Positions 1-5,957 are shown, numbered from the stretch's first letter. The stretch is DNA of 6,035 bases from Turicibacter sp. (GCA_030531025.1 JAUMTV010000158.1:1-6035), one strand, 5' to 3'. Numbers and translations: made by a program. The notes: generated from the letters alone by a model not told the origin.

Positions 1-81
1 ATAGTCTGTCTTAGTATTAAAGCAATCGATTAACTAAGACTGATGTAGAATGATGAAATACATTTCTGTTTCTATATATAG
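1..81 (+). repeat. Partial copy (right part) of a degenerate intergenic repeat
   Basis: This stretch shares a block with 4468-4520 and, more loosely, with 5382-5414. The block starts at ATCGAT (25-30), continues through a GTAGAATG-like word, includes GAAATACATTTC (55-66), and ends at TATATAG (75-81). ATCGAT sits inside an inverted repeat, GTCTTAGT (8-15) with ACTAAGAC (33-40). The copy at 4462-4480 has the same arrangement with different stem bases. The left part of this copy lies outside the window. Similarity was judged by eye and the copies are diverged. Confidence 0.45.
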
Positions 82-210
82 ATTTAACGCGTGATGTGAT
101 ATTCAACTTTAAAGGTATTTCAAATGTCATTGATGCGATGGATGGAATTGAATTAGAGATTATTAGAAATTAATTCCATGAATTTATTACAAATTTTACA
201 TAAATTTTAG
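72..210 (+). pseudogene. Possible remnant of a LytR-CpsA-Psr (LCP) family protein
   Basis: Read from 72, one frame gives about 33 sense codons up to a TAA at 171-173. They include the words DVIFNFKG and NVIDAMDGIELEI. These resemble the core of LCP phosphotransferase domains, where a segment like VNFKGF..lVDalGGIElev is typical. LCP proteins attach wall teichoic acid or other glycopolymers to peptidoglycan. One frame over, the sequence continues from about 166 as EINSMN before a TAG at 208-210, and a similar EIN-type word often follows the GGIE segment in LCP proteins. This suggests a frameshifted fossil. There is no start codon, no room for the rest of the domain, and the catalytic arginines are absent. 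The piece is short and the family call rests on remembered consensus, so it is tentative. Confidence 0.35.
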
Positions 211-211
211 G

Positions 212-240
212 TTAACAGATAGGCTTTTATCTGCTATATT
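212..240 (+). promoter_or_regulatory. Sigma-A promoter of the riboswitch-dedA-ATPase operon
   Basis: The -35 box TTAACA (212-217) matches five of six consensus bases. A 17-base spacer leads to TATATT (235-240), preceded by TG at 232-233 to give an extended -10. The predicted start of transcription is near 247, which is where the 5' strand of riboswitch stem P1 begins. That agreement supports both calls. Confidence 0.75.
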
Positions 241-246
241 ATTAGT

Positions 247-448
247 AACAATAAGGGAGTAGTCAACACAAAGATACATGTGTGGTGAACATCAACAATC
301 GCGGAGCAATCTTTTTAGGTGATATTATTATTTTTATAAAAAAAGATTCTTCTGGTGTCACCGGAGCCCAATTCCGAATTAATTTATAATCTCGTTTATT
401 ATGCAATAGACTAGGTTCATAAATGGGAAGCTCGACGAGACTTATGTT
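247..448 (+). promoter_or_regulatory. yybP-ykoY type manganese riboswitch aptamer
   Basis: Members of this RNA class bind Mn2+ and turn on metal exporters. The 5' side has the signature AAGGGAGTAG (253-262; family AAGGGGAGUAG) and the 3' side has GACGAGAC (434-441). P1 pairs AACAATAAG (247-255) with CTTATGTT (441-448) with one bulged base. A four-way junction can be drawn. P2 is ACACA/TGTGT (266-270/279-283). P3 is GGTGA/TCACC (284-288/358-362), with an upper nine-pair stem 308-316/340-348. P4 uses TTCC and ATTTAT (372-387) against ATAAAT and GGAA (419-429). The P3 internal loop carries CATCAA (290-295), resembling the CGUCAA of the Lactococcus yybP-ykoY aptamer that holds a metal-contacting adenine. 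The downstream P-type ATPase gene is a known target type for this class. Loop details were folded by hand. Confidence 0.82.
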
Positions 449-488
449 ATAACAACGCCTTTAGTTGGTATAACTTAAGTCTTTTTTT
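438..488 (+). terminator. Riboswitch-controlled intrinsic terminator
   Basis: A 19-base arm (438-456) pairs with 464-482 (17 of 19 pairs) across a seven-base loop and is followed by a run of T (482-488). The 5' arm includes CTTATGTT (441-448), which is also the 3' strand of aptamer stem P1, so the two structures exclude each other. With Mn2+ bound, P1 should hold this strand and let transcription continue into dedA. Without it, the terminator should form. Confidence 0.88.
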
Positions 489-508
489 GTATCTTACTGT
501 GCATGATA

Positions 509-612
509 ACTCCTTTTTTTCATATGATTAAAAGAATGTGAGCTACAGAAGAGGAAACAGACGATAAGAAAATGCCACCCTAAAGGATTAGACAATTATC
601 ATGAAAAGGAGT
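509..612 (+). promoter_or_regulatory. Leader between terminator and dedA, with a possible Shine-Dalgarno-masking pairing
   Basis: No gene is seen between the terminator and the dedA start. ACTCCTTTT (509-517) is exactly complementary to AAAAGGAGT (604-612), which contains the dedA ribosome binding site. The nine pairs would close a loop of about 86 bases and could mask the site. A purine-rich binding site will pair with any CTCCTTT tract, so this may be chance. Confidence 0.25.
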
Positions 613-618
613 GAAATT

Positions 619-1218
619 ATGGAATGGATCACTGAATTCATCACGCAGTATGGGCTCATTGCCATGTTTTTATTAATTGCCCTTGAGTATGCTTGCTTAC
701 CGCTACCGAGTGAAGTCGTTTTGCCACTTTCAGGAGCTCTTGCAGTGACAAGTGGGAGACCACTCGTTTTAGTCATTATCATTAGTGTCATTGCCGGACT
801 ACTCGGTTCAATGGCTTGCTACAGCATTGGATATAGCGGAGGAAATATCGTTTTAGATAAACTAATGCAGCGTTATCCATCAACGAAAAAAGGCATTGAA
901 TCGACACGCCGCTTCTATCAACAATACGCCAATATCTCTGTTGGAATCGGACGTGTCATTCCATTATTTCGAACGTACATCTCATTCATTGCCGGTATTA
1001 CGAAACAAAAGCTAAGCTCATTTTTATTTGCTTCCATGCTTGGAATCTTAGTTTGGAACACTGCCCTTATCACACTTGGCTACTGGTTAGCTGAAAGTTG
1101 GCATTTGGTCATCGGGTACTATGAACAAGGGAAATGGTTTTTATTAATTGGTGCTATCTTGGTGATGGCTATCGTCGGGTTTTATAAATTACGTCAAAAG
1201 AAAGAGAGGAAATATTAA
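619..1218 (+). CDS. DedA family (SNARE-associated) membrane protein
   Basis: The ATG at 619 gives 199 residues and has GGAG (608-611) seven bases upstream. An in-frame ATG at 601 would place that binding site inside the gene, so 619 is preferred. DedA markers are visible: ALEYACLPLPSE (residues 21-32) with its acidic and proline residues, a small-residue membrane segment (about 47-70), and GRVIPLFRTYISFIAG (111-126) with the conserved arginines of the re-entrant region. Hydrophobic segments follow (about 134-158 and 173-188), then a basic C-terminus. About 200 residues is normal for the family. Some DedA proteins (UptA types) recycle undecaprenyl phosphate, and others affect membrane potential or lipid scrambling. 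The substrate here cannot be read from sequence. It is the first gene of the riboswitch operon, and its stop overlaps the next start (TAATG), implying translational coupling to the ATPase. Confidence 0.92.
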   Translation: MEWITEFITQYGLIAMFLLIALEYACLPLPSEVVLPLSGALAVTSGRPLVLVIIISVIAGLLGSMACYSIGYSGGNIVLDKLMQRYPSTKKGIESTRRFYQQYANISVGIGRVIPLFRTYISFIAGITKQKLSSFLFASMLGILVWNTALITLGYWLAESWHLVIGYYEQGKWFLLIGAILVMAIVGFYKLRQKKERKY

Positions 1219-3815
1219 TGGCTCATTTTTATCAATCGTCTAGTGATGATGTTTTAAAAACACTACAAACCTCTGAAAAAGGACTCACAGAACAAGAAAT
1301 TAAACAACGTCAAGAACAATACGGATTAAATGCTTTAATGGAAGAAAAAGAAGCATCAGTCTTTAAAATCTTTATCGATCAATTTAAAGATTTACTCGTT
1401 TTGATTTTAATTGCTGCTGCTTTGATTTCGATGTTAAGTGATAATATTGAAAGTGCTTGTGTTATTTTAGCCGTCATTACGTTAAATGCCATTTTAGGAA
1501 CGGTTCAAACGGTGAAAGCAAGAAAGTCACTTCAAAGTCTGAAAGCTTTATCGACACCTCATACGAAAGTCATTCGTGATGGAAAAAAACAAGAAATCCC
1601 GTCGACGGAATTAACCGTTGGAGATATCGTCTTACTGGAAGCGGGAGATGTCATTAGTGCAGATGCTAGACTATTACAGGCTCATAGCTTACAAGTCAAT
1701 GAAAGTGCTCTGACAGGAGAAGCAGTCAGCGTCGATAAAAGTGTGGATGCGATTTTAACAGAAAACTGTGCGCTAGGGGATCAGATGAATATGGTCTTTT
1801 CAAGTGGACTCGTGACTTATGGTCGTGGGGTAGCCGTCGTGACGAGTGTTGGGATGGAAACTGAAATTGGGAAGATCGCTAAGTTAATGAATGAAACAGA
1901 TGCTCGTAAAACGCCACTTCAACGAAATTTAGATGCGTTTAGTCGTCGTCTATCATTTGCGATTATTGGAATTTGTTTAATTGTCTTTGTCTTAAATCTC
2001 ATTCAAGGTTCATCAACGATTGATGCGATGATGTTTGCAGTCGCTCTTGCCGTAGCAGCGATTCCTGAAGCACTAGCTTCAATTGTTACCATTGTTTTAG
2101 CGATCGGAACACAAAAAATGGCGAAAGAAAATGCCATCATTAAAAATATAAATAGTGTGGAAAGTTTAGGTTCTGTTTCAATTATTTGTTCGGATAAAAC
2201 AGGAACATTAACTCAAAATAAAATGGTCGCTCAAAACCTTTATCTAAATGATCAGCTCGTGAATAAAAATGAATTAAATAAAGATCAAGATCCGGATCGA
2301 TTACTTATGTTAGCTTGTGGATTATGTAATGATTCAACAACAACTCAAGTTCAACGAATTGGGGATCCAACTGAGCTTGCACTTGTTGATTTACTTGAAA
2401 CATATGGGCTAGATGAAATAGATTTACGTGAAACGTATAAACGATTAAGTGAATTACCTTTTGATTCAGAACGCAAATTAATGAGTACCCTTCAATTAAT
2501 CGATGGTGAGCCAACGATGTTAGTAAAAGGTGCTCCTGATGAACTAGTGGCCCGCTGTCAACAAGTCTTTACAACTAATGGAATTCGTCCACTTTCATCT
2601 GATGACCATCAAAAATATCAAGATATTAACCATCAATTTGCCGAGCAAGGGCTTCGCGTGCTTGGGTTTGCGTATAAAAAGCTTGATAAGCAACAGTTAG
2701 AAATGAACGATGAATCAGACCTAGTATTATTAGGACTTATCTCACTAATGGATCCGCCACGAATCGAGAGTGCACAGGCTGTGTCAGATTGTAAGCAGGC
2801 TGGAATTAAGCCGATCATGATTACGGGAGATCATAAAGTAACAGCTAAAAGTATTGCGACTCAGATTGGTATTTATGAAGAAGGCGATTTTGTTCTTGAT
2901 GGAAATGAACTTGATCAATTATCAGATGAGGCATTAAAAGAAAAGTTACCACATATTTCAGTTTATGCGCGTGTCGCACCGGCTCATAAAATCCGTATTG
3001 TTAAAGCGTGGCAAGACTTAGGACATATTGTCGCTATGACAGGAGATGGCGTGAATGATGCCCCTGCGCTTAAAAGTTCAGATATCGGTATTGCGATGGG
3101 AATCACGGGAACAGAAGTTTCAAAAGATGCAGCATCTATGATTTTAACCGATGATAATTTTGCGACAATCGTGAAAGCTGTGATGACAGGGCGCAACGTG
3201 TATTCGAATATTAAAAATACGATTACGTATTTACTATCAGGGAATTTCTCGGGAATTATATGCGTGTTATTTGCATCAATCTTTATGTTGCCAGTTCCAT
3301 TTTATTCAGTTCATTTATTATTCATCAATTTAGTGACGGATAGTTTACCAGCAATCGCAATTGGGATGGAAAAATCAACGCGTAACTTATTAAATGAAAA
3401 ACCACGTGATGCTCATGAATCGATTTTAGATGTTGAAACATTAAAACGAATTGGAGTAGAAGGTGTATTAATAGCGATTGTAACGATGATTGCTTATTTT
3501 ATTGGACTTGAACAAAGTCATGGATTAGCAGCGACGTTGGCTTTTGCAACGTTATGTTTATCAAGATTATTCCACGGATTCAACTGCCGTAGTCGTGAAT
3601 CAATTTTTAAAATTGGCTTATTTTCAAATGTTTATAGTATTGGAGCCTTTATTATTGGATTTATCTTATTAAATGCGATTTTATTGCTTCCACAATTGAA
3701 TCAGCTATTCATGGTGACGGAGATTACAATGAATCAATTAGGATTAATTTATCTTTTAGGATTTATCCCAACGTTGATTATTCAAATAAATCGTTTGATG
3801 AAAACTAATAAATAA
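1218..3815 (+). CDS. P2-type cation-transporting ATPase, probable Mn2+/Ca2+ exporter
   Basis: 865 residues, a full-length P2 ATPase. Visible in order are: N-terminal cation-ATPase domain (about 5-75); actuator loop LTGEAV (165-170); M4 IPEAL (282-286) with the ion-binding glutamate 284; phosphorylation motif DKTGT (326-330, Asp326); nucleotide-domain KGAP (437-440); TGDH (536-539); hinge TGDGVNDAPAL (608-618); M6 NLVTDSLPA (704-712); and C-terminal helices to about 858. The site-II ligands of SERCA are kept (Glu284, Asn704, Asp708). The site-I glutamate of M5 (SERCA Glu771) aligns with Gly679 in GNFSG, so one ion per cycle is expected, as in PMCA and related bacterial pumps. A Mn2+ riboswitch precedes the operon, and the related ATPases YoaB (Lactococcus) and MgtA (pneumococcus) are under the same switch class. 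Mn2+ export is therefore favoured, with Ca2+ possible. GAGAGGA (1204-1210) is the ribosome binding site. Confidence 0.93.
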   Translation: MAHFYQSSSDDVLKTLQTSEKGLTEQEIKQRQEQYGLNALMEEKEASVFKIFIDQFKDLLVLILIAAALISMLSDNIESACVILAVITLNAILGTVQTVKARKSLQSLKALSTPHTKVIRDGKKQEIPSTELTVGDIVLLEAGDVISADARLLQAHSLQVNESALTGEAVSVDKSVDAILTENCALGDQMNMVFSSGLVTYGRGVAVVTSVGMETEIGKIAKLMNETDARKTPLQRNLDAFSRRLSFAIIGICLIVFVLNLIQGSSTIDAMMFAVALAVAAIPEALASIVTIVLAIGTQKMAKENAIIKNINSVESLGSVSIICSDKTGTLTQNKMVAQNLYLNDQLVNKNELNKDQDPDRLLMLACGLCNDSTTTQVQRIGDPTELALVDLLETYGLDEIDLRETYKRLSELPFDSERKLMSTLQLIDGEPTMLVKGAPDELVARCQQVFTTNGIRPLSSDDHQKYQDINHQFAEQGLRVLGFAYKKLDKQQLEMNDESDLVLLGLISLMDPPRIESAQAVSDCKQAGIKPIMITGDHKVTAKSIATQIGIYEEGDFVLDGNELDQLSDEALKEKLPHISVYARVAPAHKIRIVKAWQDLGHIVAMTGDGVNDAPALKSSDIGIAMGITGTEVSKDAASMILTDDNFATIVKAVMTGRNVYSNIKNTITYLLSGNFSGIICVLFASIFMLPVPFYSVHLLFINLVTDSLPAIAIGMEKSTRNLLNEKPRDAHESILDVETLKRIGVEGVLIAIVTMIAYFIGLEQSHGLAATLAFATLCLSRLFHGFNCRSRESIFKIGLFSNVYSIGAFIIGFILLNAILLLPQLNQLFMVTEITMNQLGLIYLLGFIPTLIIQINRLMKTNK

Positions 3816-3910
3816 TGAGTATTCACAAAGTGAAAGATGAATGATAAATGACAGCCACGCATATACTATTAGTAGCGTGATAGGCAGGTATGACAAAACC
3901 GTTCATCAAC

Positions 3911-3946
3911 AAAAAAGGAGGAAATCGTTTGATTTCCTCCTTTTTT
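3911..3946. terminator. Bidirectional intrinsic terminator between convergent genes
   Basis: A perfect 16-base inverted repeat (3911-3926 with 3931-3946) has a four-base GTTT loop. An A run sits on the left arm and a T run on the right, with a GGAGGAAATC core. It can therefore stop the ATPase transcript on the + strand and the DUF2500 transcript on the - strand. The 95 bases before it (3816-3910) hold only a weak hairpin (CACGC 3856-3860 with GCGTG 3875-3879) and no gene. Confidence 0.93.
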
Positions 3947-3956
3947 ATGTAAAAAA

Positions 3957-4352
3957 TTATTTACTTTCAACTCTTGGTGTTACTTCAAAAGAAACAAAAA
4001 GACGTCCTTGATACTGTAACAATCCTTCATCCCCTTCAACAAGATACCCAAATTTATTAGCCGGAATTTTAAGTTCCATGCGTTGTCCGGTCAGAAATTC
4101 GAAAGTCACATAATAAGTCGTAGAACTTGAGTGATGCATATGACCTTCATGGTGATGGTGATGACGACTAACATTTGTGCGTTTAGCAACAATTGTTGCT
4201 CGCTCAGTTTGAATCGGTTTTGATTTATCTTGAGCGTATTGCACAGCGTTATAAATTAGTGTCCCAATGATAAAGCAAAAAATTCCTATAAAGAAAAGTG
4301 GAAATAAACTATCCATTAACCCATAGAAACCAAATCCATCATATAAATCCAT
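3957..4352 (-). CDS. DUF2500-type small membrane protein with histidine cluster
   Basis: 131 residues, starting at the ATG complementary to 4350-4352, with AAAGGAGGG (4359-4367) seven bases upstream. A membrane helix (about residues 16-37) follows a short N-terminus. Next come the words ATIVAKRTNVS (52-62), a histidine-rich stretch with eight His (64-68, 71, 73, 74), and STTYYVTFEF (77-86). The end is a beta-rich region with QRMELKIP and VEGDEGLLQYQG. This order matches my memory of DUF2500 proteins, whose function is unknown. The histidine cluster could bind a transition metal, and the gene sits next to a probable Mn2+ exporter. It has its own promoter and no riboswitch, so a shared metal role is only a suggestion. 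The helix probably leaves the C-terminal domain on one side of the membrane; which side is not clear. Confidence 0.82.
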   Translation of the reverse strand: MDLYDGFGFYGLMDSLFPLFFIGIFCFIIGTLIYNAVQYAQDKSKPIQTERATIVAKRTNVSRHHHHHEGHMHHSSSTTYYVTFEFLTGQRMELKIPANKFGYLVEGDEGLLQYQGRLFVSFEVTPRVESK

Positions 4353-4380
4353 TGTAATCCCTCCTTTACCCTATAGTAAT

Positions 4381-4389
4381 AGTATAACA
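4381..4389 (-). promoter_or_regulatory. Extended -10 promoter element of the DUF2500 gene
   Basis: Read on the minus strand this is TGTTATACT, an extended -10 (TG, one base, TATACT), 28 bases upstream of the start codon. No good -35 is seen at the usual distance, which fits an extended -10 promoter. Its upstream side runs into the repeat copy beginning at 4388. Confidence 0.55.
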
Positions 4390-4520
4390 TATATAAGTAG
4401 CGATAAGTTTTTCATAGCTGAAAAACTTTTAGCGCGACTATAGTTAGCCTTTCTACCAAAAAGACTAATCGATTAAGTCTGTTTCATAGAATGTGAAATG
4501 TATTTCGCTATGTATATATG
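4388..4520. repeat. Structured intergenic repeat, full copy (133 bp)
   Basis: The ends CATATATA (4388-4395) and TATATATG (4513-4520) are perfectly complementary. Inside, in order, are: a 10-pair hairpin with loop TAGC (4405-4414/4419-4428); an inverted repeat AGACT/AGTCT (4462-4466/4476-4480) around the palindrome AATCGATT (4467-4474); and GAAATGTATTTC (4495-4506), which is the reverse complement of the matching word in copy 1. The left end and first hairpin resemble 5260-5300. The copy fills most of the divergent spacer between the DUF2500 gene and the tail-anchored protein gene. No transposase is present. It could be a MITE-like element or a structured regulatory repeat. Confidence 0.5.
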
Positions 4521-4649
4521 CAAGTTCAAATAAAATTCTTGTTATGAAAAACTTTCATGAGAGAGTCACAGAGTAAAGGGGGGGCAAAGTCAAAGGGCCC
4601 CTTTTATAAAAAATATATGAAGGTGTCATATTGTCGAGATTTTGTTGAA

Positions 4650-4655
4650 TATAAT
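4650..4655 (+). promoter_or_regulatory. Candidate -10 box for the tail-anchored protein gene
   Basis: A perfect TATAAT lies about 37 bases before the ATG at 4692. It would start the transcript near 4662, leaving a leader of about 30 bases that includes the ribosome binding site. No convincing -35 was found at 16-18 bases. Its position inside the upstream open frame argues that translation does not begin at 4557. Confidence 0.4.
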
Positions 4656-4691
4656 GTGATAAGGAGTTATTTGCAAAAAGGAGGAATTGTG

Positions 4692-5192
4692 ATGACGTCT
4701 GAGGAAAAAGAAGCTCGGTTTGAAACCTTATCACTTTGTTTAAAAAAGCGAGATATTTTTAAGGCCCGTGAATTATTAATTGAAAACTTAAATTTATACG
4801 TAGATGATAAAGACTTTTTAAATGATTGTTACCATTTAGTTTTAACAGATTCTCTCATTTTTCAAAAACATAATGATGAAATGTTAGATTACACGCCGGC
4901 TCACTGGAGCGAAGATATGTATCCCGATCTATTGAATAATTTAAAGAGGAATTTTTCCCGTAAACGATATCACCTAGCAATGGAATTATCTATCTACTTT
5001 CATGATCAGAAAAAAGCACAAGAAGAGAATGAAAATGAATTAGAAATTGAATTAAAACCAACGAAAAAGAAAAGACAGAAAAAACCTAAACGAGTGATTC
5101 CATTAGAAGAAAAATATTTGTTAACAGGCATTACAACGACTACTATGCTTCTAATTGGAATGGTCATTCAGTTGATCATAGAAAGTGAGTGA
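4692..5192 (+). CDS. Unrecognised protein, probably tail-anchored in the membrane
   Basis: 166 residues from the ATG at 4692, which has AAAAAGGAGG (4675-4684) seven bases upstream. The same frame is open back to an ATG at 4557, but that codon has no ribosome binding site and a TATAAT lies between the two. I do not recognise a family. Residues 1-105 look mainly helical and cytosolic, with leucine-rich amphipathic stretches such as FKARELLIENLNLY that recall TPR-like helical hairpins. Residues 106-136 are a charged linker, acidic then very lysine-rich. A single hydrophobic segment (about 143-163) sits at the extreme C-terminus and is followed only by ESE. Basic residues before the helix predict the N-terminal domain inside the cell. 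No signal peptide is seen. It may be a scaffold or adaptor held at the membrane, but this is inference. No strong terminator follows. Confidence 0.75.
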   Translation: MTSEEKEARFETLSLCLKKRDIFKARELLIENLNLYVDDKDFLNDCYHLVLTDSLIFQKHNDEMLDYTPAHWSEDMYPDLLNNLKRNFSRKRYHLAMELSIYFHDQKKAQEENENELEIELKPTKKKRQKKPKRVIPLEEKYLLTGITTTTMLLIGMVIQLIIESE

Positions 5193-5259
5193 CAAAATCC
5201 ACCAAAACACCATGCCAAACTTTTTGAAACGAATAGATTATATTGGGATACGAATACGT

Positions 5260-5414
5260 CTATATAAGTCTAGATAAGTTTTTTACATCGTAAAAAACTT
5301 TTAAAGCTCTCCCAATGGAGGAAACATGCTTCGCATGGTAGGTGACCTACGGCACAACTATCAGACATTTAGTGTGTCGTGATCGATGTAGATTTTATTT
5401 CTGTTTATATATAG
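5260..5414. repeat. Structured intergenic repeat, full copy (155 bp)
   Basis: The ends CTATATA (5260-5266) and TATATAG (5408-5414) pair. Near the left end is an 11-pair hairpin with a three-base loop (5276-5286/5290-5300), matching the hairpin of the copy at 4388-4520. It is followed by CTCC/GGAG (5309-5320), CATGC/GCATG (5325-5337), GTAGG/CCTAC (5338-5350) and GGCACA/TGTGTC (5351-5356/5373-5378). ATCGAT (5382-5387) and a TTTATTTCTGTTTATATATAG-like right end are shared with copy 1. The middle hairpins have no counterpart in the other full copy. Apart from this copy, 5193-5483 holds only a small hairpin (AAGCAA/TTGCTT, 5430-5445) and no gene. Confidence 0.5.
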
Positions 5415-5483
5415 TGTATTGAAATATCTAAGCAATCATTTGCTTACATAGCAATTATCAAACTAACAAAGTGGGATTATCAA

Positions 5484-5957
5484 ATGAGTTATGTTTTTAA
5501 ACAAAACTTATTATCAAGTAGTAACTATTCTATTAAATGTCTTAATGCTATGACACCTAAATATGTTGTTTGTCATCACACAGCAAATGATGCCTCAGCA
5601 GCAAATGAAATTAGCTATATGATTATTAACAATAATCAAGTGTCTTATCATATTGCTGTTGATGATGTAAATGCGATTTAAGAACTCCCATTGAATCGTA
5701 ATGCTTGGCATGCAGGTGATGGAGCGAGCGGACCTGGAAATCGTTATGGAATCGCTGTTGAAATCTGTTACTCCAAATCAGGTGGATCAAAATATACAGC
5801 TGCTGAAGAAAATACAGTTTATGTGATGGCCCGATTACTTTACCAATATGGTTTATCGATTGATGACTTAAAACAACATGCGGATTTCTCAGTTAAAAAC
5901 TGTCCGCATCGCATTCGAGATGAAGGACGTTGGGACAGTGTGAAAGCACGTGTTTAA
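5484..5957 (+). pseudogene. N-acetylmuramoyl-L-alanine amidase (PlyL/XlyA-like), broken by an in-frame TAA
   Basis: Amidase_2-type enzymes cut the bond between muramic acid and the stem peptide of peptidoglycan. They occur as phage endolysins and host autolysins. One frame runs from ATG 5484 to TAA 5955-5957 (157 codons) with a single TAA at codon 66 (5679-5681). The two halves join exactly in PlyL-like order: CHHTAND, then SYHIAVDD, NAI, stop, ELPLNRNAWHAGDG, VEICYSKSGG, QHADFS and NCPHR. PlyL has AIQGIP at the break, so a CAA-to-TAA change explains it. Predicted zinc ligands His31, His132 and Cys140 and catalytic Glu93 all remain, so decay looks recent. The upstream GTGGGA (5471-5476) is a weak ribosome binding site. 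No holin or other phage gene is visible. Readthrough or a sequencing error are the alternatives. Confidence 0.88.

Noticed and set aside
247..448. M-box magnesium riboswitch, suggested by a TAGGTGA word near 316-322
   Set aside because: The rest of the M-box core is missing, whereas the AAGGGAGTAG and GACGAGAC signatures with P1 pairing fit yybP-ykoY.
601..618. Upstream ATG at 601 as the dedA start
   Set aside because: The strong AAAAGGAG ribosome binding site lies between 604 and 611 and is correctly spaced for the ATG at 619, not 601.
588..791. Open frame on the minus strand over the start of dedA
   Set aside because: It is the antisense shadow of a clear DedA gene, with no ribosome binding site and no recognisable protein.
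2305..3196. Three short minus-strand open frames inside the ATPase gene
   Set aside because: The + strand carries every P-type ATPase motif through this region, so these are chance antisense frames.
3856..3879. Hairpin CACGC/GCGTG after the ATPase gene
   Set aside because: There are only five main pairs with no T run, and a far stronger terminator lies 32 bases downstream.
5276..5302. Intrinsic terminator for the tail-anchored gene
   Set aside because: The stem is almost all A-T and is followed by only four T, and the same hairpin occurs in the other repeat copy. It is better treated as part of the repeat.
5484..5957. Two separate genes, or reassignment of TAA to an amino acid
   Set aside because: The halves are in one frame and join exactly as one amidase domain. 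dedA, the ATPase and the DUF2500 gene end normally at TAA, so TAA is a stop here.
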